Of a DNA stretch of 6,031 bases, positions 1 through 6,031 are shown piece after piece. Location of the stretch: contig JAJRBL010000290.1 of assembly GCA_028679485.1 (NCBI GenBank), positions 1 to 6,031 on the forward strand, in the 5' to 3' direction. Position numbers and translations under genes: made by a program. This stretch comes from Methanospirillum sp. (lineage in GTDB: Archaea > Halobacteriota > Methanomicrobia > Methanomicrobiales > Methanospirillaceae). How positions within the stretch are numbered: the stretch's first letter is position 1; every line of letters starts with the position of its first letter. The notes below the pieces were generated by a model. The model made no database searches and was not told the DNA's origin. It saw only the letters and a program-made list of their open reading frames with translations.

Positions 1-74
1 AACGAGTTCTCCTTGTAGGAGGGGTCAGGGGTATAGGTTTTCTTGTCCAGTTTTACATCGAAATTTTCTGTCAT
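1..74 (-). CDS. acs: Acetyl-CoA synthetase (AMP-forming), N-terminal fragment; runs off the left edge
   Basis: Only 24 codons plus two bases are in the window, read leftward from the ATG at 72-74. The peptide begins MTENFDVKLDKKTYTPDPSY and continues KENS. From memory this matches the start of acetate--CoA ligases of methanogens, which open with a short acidic/lysine stretch followed by Y-x-P-x-x-x-Y/F-x-x-N-S. Such enzymes convert acetate, ATP and CoA to acetyl-CoA, AMP and PPi in the cytoplasm, feeding acetate into biosynthesis. No catalytic motif lies in the window, so the call rests on the N-terminal pattern alone. The start is supported by a GGGAG Shine-Dalgarno six bases upstream. The unusually structured upstream region suggests regulated expression. 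Another acyl-CoA synthetase of the same superfamily is possible. Confidence 0.6.
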   Translation of the reverse strand, partial: MTENFDVKLDKKTYTPDPSYKENS

Positions 75-80
75 TTTACG

Positions 81-85
81 CTCCC
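81..85 (-). promoter_or_regulatory. Shine-Dalgarno of the acs-like gene
   Basis: On the minus strand the sequence reads GTGGGAGCGTAAA-ATG. The GGGAG core sits six bases before the start codon, a normal distance. It is the clearest ribosome binding site in the window, as the other three start codons have none convincing. It directly abuts the palindrome at 86-101. Confidence 0.6.
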
Positions 86-101
86 ACATGATTAATCATG
101 T
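86..101. repeat. Perfect 16-bp palindrome next to the acs ribosome binding site
   Basis: ACATGATTAATCATGT is identical to its own reverse complement over all 16 bases, and the symmetry stops at base 85/102. It ends exactly where the Shine-Dalgarno of the leftward gene begins. It could be a dimeric regulator's operator lying in the 5' untranslated region, or an RNA self-dimerisation or hairpin element near the ribosome site. Having no loop bases, a hairpin would have to open several central pairs, so a DNA operator is the likelier reading. Confidence 0.55.
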
Positions 102-153
102 AAGATTATGCCCGGTTCAGCGGGTTACTTCAATTCAATGCATAAAAACCGGG

Positions 154-248
154 ATGATCAACAATGAGAAAATTGCCGATCGTATATTCTAAAGTGTCAA
201 ATTAAATATTATAAATATTTGCTTATGTCGTACAATATTGTTGATCAT
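154..248. promoter_or_regulatory. Operator-like inverted repeats flanking the acs TATA element
   Basis: ATGATCAACAAT at 154-165 is the exact reverse complement of ATTGTTGATCAT at 237-248, a perfect 12-bp inverted repeat with 71 bases between the arms. The left arm also belongs to a local dyad: GATCAACAAT (156-165), six bases, then ATTGCCGATC (172-181), matching 8 of 10 symmetric positions. The right arm overlaps a perfect ACAATATTGT palindrome (232-241). The half-site therefore occurs three times, on both sides of the TATA-like element at 203-221. One copy pair sits about where transcription of the leftward gene should begin, the other upstream of the TATA. This fits binding sites for a dimeric transcription regulator, possibly with looping. 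The regulator is unknown. Confidence 0.5.
203..221 (-). promoter_or_regulatory. Probable TATA box of the acs-like gene
   Basis: The stretch reads AAATATT-ATA-AATATTT (204-220), with perfect 7-base arms, so it looks TATA-like on both strands. For the leftward gene, archaeal spacing (TATA centre about 25-27 bases upstream of the start) puts the transcript start near 186, giving an untranslated leader of about 110 bases. A second, weaker candidate is the A/T run at 141-148 (TTTTTATG on the minus strand), which would give a leader of about 40 bases. The sequence alone does not choose between them. Confidence 0.4.
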
Positions 249-475
249 AATTCTCCCCTATTTTTAATTTATTTAAATAATAAGTGGCATAAATCTCTGA
301 AAAAATTAATGGTTGGTATTTTTTGAAGAAACGTCATCATTGGTATCGTGGAATCTCGCTCTCCAAACTCGCGCAATGCTCAACATATGGATCCGGTGAG
401 TTTCCCTGGTTTTTTTAAATAGTGGTCTTCCAATCGGTTAATCGTTCTTTATATGAGATAAAATGGAATTTATCG
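249..475. other. Gene-free, partly AT-rich spacer
   Basis: I find no convincing gene on either strand. It includes a very AT-rich block (261-282) with a perfect 12-bp palindrome TTATTTAAATAA at 269-280, and T-runs at about 319-324 and 410-416 on the plus strand. An A-run at about 300-305 reads as a T-run on the minus strand and could help end leftward transcription from the M24 gene. A short plus-strand reading frame (about 323-418) has no normal start, no ribosome site and no recognisable similarity. The rest may be decayed DNA connected with the chemoreceptor relic next to it. Confidence 0.5.
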
Positions 476-689
476 TTAATGACACCGTTTTAATTCCCGG
501 TTTTCCGTAATAAAGTGCTCCATCTGCTGTGCGATGAGAGTTATCGAGACGGTTGGTTCATTAACCACCCGTGATATCTGATCGACTGCTGCGGCTGACT
601 CCTGTGATGCGGCTGCAGTCAAGGGCTTTTCGATGTCTGGAGGATCAGTGTATCCACGTTGCTGAGAATCGTGAAATGGGTCTGTGTGA
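476..689 (-). pseudogene. Relic of a methyl-accepting chemotaxis protein, extreme C-terminus, frameshifted
   Basis: Reading leftward from about 620 to the TAA at 476-478 gives a frame containing LTAAASQESAAAVDQIS, then RVVNEPTVSITLIAQQMEHF and a polar tail. This is the pattern of a chemoreceptor's C-terminal signalling helix. Aligned by hand without gaps to the last helix of the intact receptor in this window, it matches 15 of 36 residues, including TVSI and the final M-x-x-F. Upstream, about 622-689, the helix appears to continue in a different frame (ILSNVDTLILQTSKS) and then hits TGA at 619-621, so one base seems to have been lost near 620-626. No start codon or remaining receptor is present, because the M24 gene occupies the upstream DNA in a third frame. 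It is a non-functional remnant of about 70 codons. The C-terminal part is well supported; the frameshifted upstream extension less so. Confidence 0.65.
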
Positions 690-1883
690 TTAATACACGG
701 GTATCAACCCGGGGTTCCTTCCCGTAATGCATCTTCCTCCCCTGGGTGTCACGATAAAGGTATTCTCGATCCCGACCATCCCCACATCCCTGATCCCTTT
801 CTTTGGTTCCAGGGCAAAAACCATATTTTCTTCCAGTGGCTCATCAAATCCCTGTGCTATGACCGGTATTTCATCGATAAGAAGACCTACCCCGTGACCC
901 AGAAATTTAACCTGCCTCTCGCCAAATCCCATGAAATTTTTTTGGAACTCCTGATCGAGGCTGTCCATTATGGTGCGGTATATCTCTGACGGGGTATTTC
1001 CTGGAAGCAACAGGGAAGCGGTATGATGCTGAATCTCAACACAACGCTGATGTTCTTCAATAACCTGTTCGGGAAGGGATGCTCCGAACATATAGGTCAT
1101 CGTCTTGTCGGTATGATATCCGCTCACCCCGCACCCGACATCTACGAAAACCAGGTCGCCTCTTTTCAGTCTGCGATTCCGGTCTCCCAGGAGAGGCACC
1201 GACGGATATTGTCCGAGGCTTCCTCCAGGACCGTCGAAGGAGGTAGGATAGAGAGAATTTATCCCAAATCCCAGCTGGCCGACCAGTATTTCCGTATTAA
1301 ACTTTCCGAATCTGGCGATACCGTGATGTCCTTCGTCGACCATGGTTTTGTACAGGGAGGTTGCAAGTTCCATTTCACTCATCCCTTCCACAAGAATTTC
1401 AGGAACATATGATTCCAGCATCCGTTCATGAATCCTGCCTGACTCTTCAATAAATGAAAGTTCATAGGGGCTTTTTACCGCCCGTACCATCGCAATATCG
1501 GTATCTACTGCCAATAGTCTTCTGACCGGGAAGTGTTTGGCAAACCGCTCATAGAGAGCGATCGGAAGGAGTTCGGTCTCGACGTACACCGATTCCGGCA
1601 TGGTCCGGTATTCCTTTGCTGCATCCCTGAAACTGTCCATCCTGGATATCCAGGAGAATTCGGATTCATCGAGGGCACGTTCGTAACTTTTCCTGACCCA
1701 TAACATCGGATCCCTGTCGCGATGGATACAGAGCATGCCGTCCTGCATGGTGCCGGTGAGATAATACTGATTGATTCTCCCGAAGATTACCACGAAGTCC
1801 CAGTCCGGGTTCTTTTCATCCATTCTCTCTCTGAATCTTCTCATCCGGTTATCCAATTCTACTTTTGGAACGCGGTAATCCAT
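690..1883 (-). CDS. M24-family metallopeptidase homologue (Xaa-Pro peptidase-like), altered active site
   Basis: A 397-residue cytoplasmic protein with no signal peptide or membrane segment. Residues about 12-135 form a creatinase-type N-terminal domain; about 144-385 form the pita-bread catalytic domain. All five metal ligands are present: D248 (VFVDVG), D259 (YHTDKT), H330 (FLGHGVG), E359 (ALEPK) and E373 (GIENTF), as in two-metal aminopeptidases that cleave before proline. However, the histidines that assist catalysis in E. coli aminopeptidase P are not seen: K326 stands four residues before the ligand His, D337 seven after it, and no His lies about 17 residues before D248. The substrate may therefore not be Xaa-Pro peptides; M24 folds also serve in other C-N or C-S chemistry. 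The ATG at 1881-1883 gives full family length, although no Shine-Dalgarno precedes it. It diverges from the chemoreceptor across a 103-bp spacer. Confidence 0.88.
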   Translation of the reverse strand: MDYRVPKVELDNRMRRFRERMDEKNPDWDFVVIFGRINQYYLTGTMQDGMLCIHRDRDPMLWVRKSYERALDESEFSWISRMDSFRDAAKEYRTMPESVYVETELLPIALYERFAKHFPVRRLLAVDTDIAMVRAVKSPYELSFIEESGRIHERMLESYVPEILVEGMSEMELATSLYKTMVDEGHHGIARFGKFNTEILVGQLGFGINSLYPTSFDGPGGSLGQYPSVPLLGDRNRRLKRGDLVFVDVGCGVSGYHTDKTMTYMFGASLPEQVIEEHQRCVEIQHHTASLLLPGNTPSEIYRTIMDSLDQEFQKNFMGFGERQVKFLGHGVGLLIDEIPVIAQGFDEPLEENMVFALEPKKGIRDVGMVGIENTFIVTPRGGRCITGRNPGLIPVY

Positions 1884-1956
1884 AACAGGGTTTGGTTTTT
1901 CTTACTGATAGTACCTGGGATCGATTCAGAAAGATGTATGTTGAGCCTCGCGGATT

Positions 1957-1970
1957 CTTTATATATATAC
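1957..1970. promoter_or_regulatory. Shared TATA element of the divergent M24 / chemoreceptor promoters
   Basis: CTTTATATATATAC lies in the 103-bp spacer between the two divergent start codons and is close to self-complementary, so it can act as an archaeal TATA box in both directions. Rightward, a start 25-27 bases past its centre falls at about 1987-1990, on the chemoreceptor's ATG, implying a leaderless mRNA. Leftward, the start would be near 1937, giving the M24 mRNA a leader of roughly 54 bases. No other TATA-like stretch is evident in the spacer. I see no clear purine-rich factor B element beside it to set direction. Confidence 0.55.
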
Positions 1971-1986
1971 ACTCTGTATTAGGTGT

Positions 1987-4437
1987 ATGCCCTCTCTTCT
2001 TTCGCTGAATTCTGTCTACAAAAAGATCCTTATAGCAGGTTCAATCTCTCTCATCCTTGTTGCCGGGGTGATAATCCTTTTTTCAGCAGTATCGGCGTAT
2101 TCGAACTCGGTTACCGTTGCCGAGGAGAAGTTGACGACGATCTCTCTCTTGCAGGCACAGAATGTGACGGCAGTACTCAGTGAGCCGATGCATTCTGCAG
2201 AAGTCCTGGCTGCATCCCTGAATGGGCCTTATATGGCAGGGAAACCTCTTTCCAGAAGAGAGGTGGACAAAATAATGGGAGGAATCATCTCAGTTCATCC
2301 GGGATATAACGGGGTATATACCATGTGGGAGGCTGATGCATATGACGGGAAGGATTCGTTATATGCCGGGAAAGAAGGGTTTGGATCCACCGGCAGGATG
2401 AATATGTACTGGTACAGGGAGAACGGAAGAACCGAACGGATGATGTACGATCCTGCCTCCGACGACGTGGAGAGTGACTATTCGAATGAGTATTATACCA
2501 TTCCTGCTGCCTCACACCGGGAGACCCTGACGAATCCCTATATCGAGGAGGCACAGAGTGCCCCGGTCCTCATGGCATCGATGATCGTTCCCGTCATGGG
2601 CAACGATTCATTTCTGGGAATCACCGGTGTTGATGTTACTCTTGCCGATATCGATCGTATCGCAGATGAGGCATCTCCCTATGATGGAAAAGGGACGGTT
2701 ATCATCGTCAGTAATGACGGTACCATAGCCGGGATCACCGGAGATGTGGGAAAGGTGGGGGAACCGTTCGATTCTGTCGCTCCGGCCTTTGGAGTCAACG
2801 GAAGCGAACTGAAAACCCTTTTGGACCGTGAACCCGGAGAGACGTTTTCAATCGGGGATTATTTCGGAGTTTCTGCCCCGGTTATCGTCGGAGATCCTGC
2901 CCTGGCCTGGAAAGTGATCGTCCTGGTTCCCTCTTATGTACTGACACAGGATGCTATCTCCCTCAGCGTTCTGCTCCTCGTTTTCGGCTTATTGGTCTCC
3001 ATCGGTGGTGTCATTCTCCTTTTCTTTGTCGCACGATCCATCTCCCGCCCTATCATCAGGATCACCGGGGCTGCCGGGAAGATCGCAGAAGGGGATTATT
3101 CATCCAGAATCTCCCTGTCAGGAGACGATGAGATCGCCGTTCTCGGAAGAACGTTTGATAAGATGGCCTCCTATCTTGAACAGACCATCGCCGAGGTGAC
3201 CAGGCATGGTATCGACCAGGCAGATGTCCTTCACCAGGTAAGCGTGATAGCTGAAGCAGCAATTGCGGGTGATCTCAAGATCCGGGCTGATTTGTCCAGA
3301 TTTGAGGGTGAATACCAACGTGTGGTGAGGGGGGTGAATGAGACCCTGGATGCCGTGTTGATTCCTGTTTCAGAAGCCATGCGGCTTGCATACGAATATG
3401 CAGGCGGAAACTTTGCAGCCAGATTTAATCCAGACATCAGGGTTTCAGGAGATCTCCTCTCATTCCGGGAGGCTCTCGATTCCATCGGCGTACAACTGGG
3501 TACGTTACTCGGCGATATCTCCGGCGAGATCGATGGCCTGATGGAGGAGATGAGAGAGTCGAATACCAGCGTGAAAGAGATAGCCTCCGGTTCAGAACAG
3601 ATCGCACAGGAGACAAGTCTGCTCAGTACGCAGGCCGCGGTGTCACAGGAAGGAATTGAACTGATACAGTCCACGGTCCGTGATGTAATCGGAATCGGAT
3701 CCCTCATCGCCAGGGACACCGGAGAGGTTGCTGATCTGACCCGTCATGCCAGTTCTCTCTCGCAGAAGGGATCAGAATACAGCAAGCGGGCAGATGCAGG
3801 GATGCAGTCCATAATTCTCTCACATGATGAGACGGGCAGTATTATCAGGGAGATAACCTCTCAAATGGATAAAATCGATGATATTATCCGAATAATTACT
3901 GATATTGCAGATCAGACAAACCTCCTTGCGTTGAACGCTGCCATTGAAGCGGCACGTGCCGGGGAGACCGGGAAGGGATTTGCCGTGGTGGCCAATGAAG
4001 TAAAAAGCCTGGCAATTGAATCGCAACACTCAACTGAGAAGATCCGTGATATCATCCTCCTCCTGCACGAAAAGATAAACCTGATGAATAAGGCGATGGA
4101 TCAGTCCCAGAAAGAAGTAAACACGGGAAACAATGCGGTACGTGAAACCCTGGGGGTATTTTCAGAGATAGCAGACGCCGTAGAAAAGATACTGGACAGG
4201 GTTGCTTCAGTCGAGAATGCAAGCCGGAATCAGGTAGCAGAATTCAGAACGGTTGAGGATCATATCGATCAGCTGAAGAATGCTTTCCGGGTGACAACCC
4301 AGGGTCTTGGAAACACGACTGCCCTTACCGAGGAAAATTCAGTCTCCCTTGACTGTATCTCCCATTCGGTTCAGGAGGCGACGGTCAGTATCGGGAAGAT
4401 CTCGTCAGACATGACAAAATTCCGAGTATCAGAATGA
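1987..4437 (+). CDS. Methyl-accepting chemotaxis protein (dCache sensor, triple HAMP)
   Basis: An 816-residue transmembrane chemoreceptor. Order: membrane helix about 14-37; extracellular dCache-type sensor about 38-320, with family marks YYTIP (169-173), NPYIEE (183-188) and GITGVDVTLADI (211-222); second membrane helix about 323-348; three HAMP-like units (about 350-402, 413-457, 458-505); and a coiled-coil signalling domain about 510-816. The hairpin tip that contacts CheA/CheW is nearly canonical at 636-675 (DIADQTNLLALNAAIEAARA, then GETGKGFAVVANEV). Ligand binding outside the cell should modulate CheA and so the archaellum. The sensor shows EYY where amino-acid-binding dCache domains usually have R-x-W-Y, so the ligand is open. 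No C-terminal CheR-docking pentapeptide is seen; the chain ends KFRVSE. The ATG at 1987 is the first in-frame start after a TGA at 1942 and is needed for the membrane anchor. An AGGTG at 1981-1985 is too close to act as a ribosome site. No che genes are in view. Confidence 0.93.
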   Translation: MPSLLSLNSVYKKILIAGSISLILVAGVIILFSAVSAYSNSVTVAEEKLTTISLLQAQNVTAVLSEPMHSAEVLAASLNGPYMAGKPLSRREVDKIMGGIISVHPGYNGVYTMWEADAYDGKDSLYAGKEGFGSTGRMNMYWYRENGRTERMMYDPASDDVESDYSNEYYTIPAASHRETLTNPYIEEAQSAPVLMASMIVPVMGNDSFLGITGVDVTLADIDRIADEASPYDGKGTVIIVSNDGTIAGITGDVGKVGEPFDSVAPAFGVNGSELKTLLDREPGETFSIGDYFGVSAPVIVGDPALAWKVIVLVPSYVLTQDAISLSVLLLVFGLLVSIGGVILLFFVARSISRPIIRITGAAGKIAEGDYSSRISLSGDDEIAVLGRTFDKMASYLEQTIAEVTRHGIDQADVLHQVSVIAEAAIAGDLKIRADLSRFEGEYQRVVRGVNETLDAVLIPVSEAMRLAYEYAGGNFAARFNPDIRVSGDLLSFREALDSIGVQLGTLLGDISGEIDGLMEEMRESNTSVKEIASGSEQIAQETSLLSTQAAVSQEGIELIQSTVRDVIGIGSLIARDTGEVADLTRHASSLSQKGSEYSKRADAGMQSIILSHDETGSIIREITSQMDKIDDIIRIITDIADQTNLLALNAAIEAARAGETGKGFAVVANEVKSLAIESQHSTEKIRDIILLLHEKINLMNKAMDQSQKEVNTGNNAVRETLGVFSEIADAVEKILDRVASVENASRNQVAEFRTVEDHIDQLKNAFRVTTQGLGNTTALTEENSVSLDCISHSVQEATVSIGKISSDMTKFRVSE

Positions 4438-4560
4438 GGAGATGCACCGGATAAAACAACATATCTCCCGCTGTCTCACCCTTCTCCTTAAGGTATGAGC
4501 TCTCTATATCGGTTACCGGTACGGATACCCGGCATCCCTCTCCCTGTAACTCTCATCTCC

Positions 4561-4583
4561 AGGTAAGCGAATACCTTTTTTTT
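4561..4583 (+). terminator. Hairpin plus T-run after the chemoreceptor gene
   Basis: AGGTA (4561-4565) can pair with TACCT (4572-4576) around a six-base loop, followed at once by seven more T (4577-4583). The T-run is of the kind that ends archaeal transcription, and the short stem may add to it. It sits about 124 bases past the chemoreceptor stop and 22 bases before the next ATG, separating the two units. The stem is short, so the T-run is the stronger part of the call. The same T-run lies near the -26 position relative to the ppk start and could overlap that gene's promoter. Confidence 0.5.
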
Positions 4584-4605
4584 GTCATGATACTATCTGA
4601 TCTGA

Positions 4606-6031
4606 ATGGATCAGCAGACAGTACCTGTTCCGGATATCCTGGATAAAAAGTATGCATTACTTTCTGATTCCTCTCTCTATATCAATCGTGAATTGTCATG
4701 GATCCGGTTCAATGAACATGTTCTTGATGAGGCAAAGGATATCACCCACCCTCTTCTCGAACGGATCAAATTTCTTGCCATCTTCTCAAACAACCTGGAT
4801 GAATTCTTCATGGTCAGGGTTTCAGGCCTGCATCATCAACTTGCGGAAGGTGTACTGAAATTACCTCCTGATGGTCTTACTACCCTGGAACAACTGGAAC
4901 AGATACATCAGTTATTAATTCCATTACTTGAAGAACAGACACGGATCTGGCATGATATTATCATCCCTGAACTTGCAGATAACCGGATATTCATTCATCG
5001 CCGTGATACCCTTACCAGTGAGCAAAGAAAAATTCTCCGCATATTTTTTAACAGGGAAATTTTTCCTGTCCTGACACCCCTTGCCTTTGATAAATCCCAT
5101 CCGTTTCCTTTTATATCCAATCTGGCGCTAAATCTTGCAGTAACACTCCGGCATCCGGGCACCAGTGATGAACTGTTTGCCAGGATAAAAATCCCCAATA
5201 CCCTTTTTCCCCGCCTGATTGAAATACCTGATGATAGCAAGCAGAAACGGGAAAATGACACCATCGATCTTGTTTTCCTGGAGGATATCATTGCAGATAA
5301 CCTTGACCTGCTTTTCCCGGGAATGGAGATAATCGGTGCATATCCGTTCCGGGTTACCCGCGATGCAGATATCGAGATAGAAGAGGATGAAGCAGATGAT
5401 CTCCTCAGTGCAGTGGAACAGTCGATCGGTAAACGATGGATTGGAACTCCGGTACGAATTGAAATTGATGTCAGGATGATTCCGACTATCTGCGATATGA
5501 TGGGAACGAAACTGGCAAAATATCCTCATATGTTTTACCGCGTAAACGGCCCGGTTGGAATGGCCGATCTCTTCTGCCTGATGAACCTGGATCGGCTTGA
5601 TCTGAAGGATGTCCCTTTTGCTCCCTCGATACCTGAAAGGATAGAACAGGATCCGGATATTTTTCATGTGATAAAACAGCGGGATATCATATTGTTTCAT
5701 CCGTACGAGAGTTTTCAGCCGGTGATTGAATTCCTGCAAAAATCAGCCCACGATCCCGATGTTCTTGCGATAAAAATGACATTATACCGGACGGGTACGA
5801 ATTCTCCCATTGTCCAGGCACTGCTCGATGCCAGGGAACGTGGAAAAGCGGTATCAGTTCTCGTGGAATTGAAAGCCAGGTTTGATGAGGAGAACAATAT
5901 CGGGTGGGCAAGAGCCCTTGAACGGGCCGGGGCACACGTGGTCTTCGGAATAATGGGTCTGAAAGTCCATGCGAAATTATGCCTGGTTGTAAGAAAGGAG
6001 AAGACCGGTATTGTGAGGTATGTACACGTCA
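4606..6031 (+). CDS. ppk1: Polyphosphate kinase 1, N-terminal two thirds; runs off the right edge
   Basis: There are 475 codons before the edge; PPK1 proteins are usually around 690 residues, so roughly 215 are missing. The enzyme reversibly moves the terminal phosphate of ATP onto long-chain polyphosphate through a phosphohistidine. The N-terminal domain shows the hallmark YINRELSWIRFNEHVLDEA (25-43) and FSNNLDEFFMVRVSGL (60-75), which includes the ATP-contacting Asn. A head domain follows (about 126-340), then the first phospholipase-D-like catalytic domain: KMTLYRTGTNSPIVQ (390-404), ELKARFDEENNI (421-432), and GLKVHAKL (451-458), where H455 corresponds to the phosphorylated His435 of E. 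coli. R395 and R425 match E. coli R375 and R405. The start is fixed because the codon just before the ATG (4603-4605) is an in-frame TGA. No Shine-Dalgarno is seen. Transcription is likely separate from the chemoreceptor, with a T-run between them. Confidence 0.96.
   Translation, partial: MDQQTVPVPDILDKKYALLSDSSLYINRELSWIRFNEHVLDEAKDITHPLLERIKFLAIFSNNLDEFFMVRVSGLHHQLAEGVLKLPPDGLTTLEQLEQIHQLLIPLLEEQTRIWHDIIIPELADNRIFIHRRDTLTSEQRKILRIFFNREIFPVLTPLAFDKSHPFPFISNLALNLAVTLRHPGTSDELFARIKIPNTLFPRLIEIPDDSKQKRENDTIDLVFLEDIIADNLDLLFPGMEIIGAYPFRVTRDADIEIEEDEADDLLSAVEQSIGKRWIGTPVRIEIDVRMIPTICDMMGTKLAKYPHMFYRVNGPVGMADLFCLMNLDRLDLKDVPFAPSIPERIEQDPDIFHVIKQRDIILFHPYESFQPVIEFLQKSAHDPDVLAIKMTLYRTGTNSPIVQALLDARERGKAVSVLVELKARFDEENNIGWARALERAGAHVVFGIMGLKVHAKLCLVVRKEKTGIVRYVHV

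Noticed and set aside
111..153. CCCGGTT (111-117) and AACCGGG (147-153) inverted repeat in the acs leader
   Set aside because: Seven-base arms separated by 29 bases are easily found by chance and there is no supporting context such as a riboswitch core.
377..386. GCTCAACATA at 377-386 also occurs on the minus strand in the divergent M24 promoter region (about 1935-1944)
   Set aside because: A ten-base match between two spacers is weak, and the flanks do not extend the similarity, so a duplicated promoter cannot be claimed.
323..418. Short plus-strand frame (KKRHHWYRGISLSKLAQCS...)
   Set aside because: No ATG or GTG start, no ribosome site, about 30 codons and no similarity I recognise; chance is the simplest explanation.
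1023..1412. Plus-strand open frame of 129 codons opposite the M24 gene
   Set aside because: It lies wholly antisense to a gene with intact family motifs, and its translation shows no recognisable domain.
4438..4488. AGGAGA just after the chemoreceptor stop and TCTCCT near 4483-4488 as a terminator stem
   Set aside because: Only six pairs with a loop of about 40 bases and no T-run behind it; the 4561-4583 element is a better candidate.
5128..5739. Minus-strand open frame of about 200 codons opposite ppk1
   Set aside because: It is antisense to strongly conserved PPK1 sequence, has no recognisable motif, and is explained by codon bias of the real gene.

Overview
The window looks archaeal, most likely from a methanogen of the Methanomicrobiales (Methanospirillum/Methanoregula-like). 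This placement is inferred from three things. Spacers are AT-rich with TATA-box-like elements, and most start codons lack a convincing Shine-Dalgarno sequence. The genes are an acetyl-CoA-synthetase-like start, a large dCache/poly-HAMP chemoreceptor, a divergent M24 metallopeptidase homologue and a polyphosphate kinase. Coding DNA has moderate GC, while parts of the spacers are very AT-rich. No ribosomal RNA gene is present to confirm the placement.

Layout from left to right. Positions 1-74 (minus strand) hold the first 24 codons of a probable acetyl-CoA synthetase gene running off the left edge. Its 5' side is rich in symmetry: a perfect 16-bp palindrome abutting the Shine-Dalgarno, a nearly symmetric TATA-like element, and copies of a GATCAACAAT / ATTGTTGATC half-site on both sides of that element. 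Positions about 249-475 hold no recognisable gene. Positions 476-689 (minus) hold a previously hidden relic, the frameshifted extreme C-terminus of a methyl-accepting chemotaxis protein. It lies directly downstream of a complete M24-family gene (690-1883, minus). That gene keeps all five metal ligands but lacks the accessory active-site histidines of aminopeptidase P. A 103-bp divergent spacer with one TATA element separates it from a complete 816-residue chemoreceptor (1987-4437, plus), which may be translated from a leaderless mRNA. A hairpin plus T-run (4561-4583) follows, then the first 475 codons of polyphosphate kinase 1 (4606 to the right edge, plus).

The genes look like separate transcription units, not one operon: two point left, two point right, each with its own upstream spacer. 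The themes are central carbon activation (acetyl-CoA), phosphate/energy storage (polyphosphate) and environmental sensing (chemoreceptor). I see no defence island, CRISPR array, tRNA, IS element or obvious new multi-gene system. The most notable signals are the operator-like symmetry upstream of the acetyl-CoA synthetase gene, the chemoreceptor relic, and the altered active site of the M24 protein.
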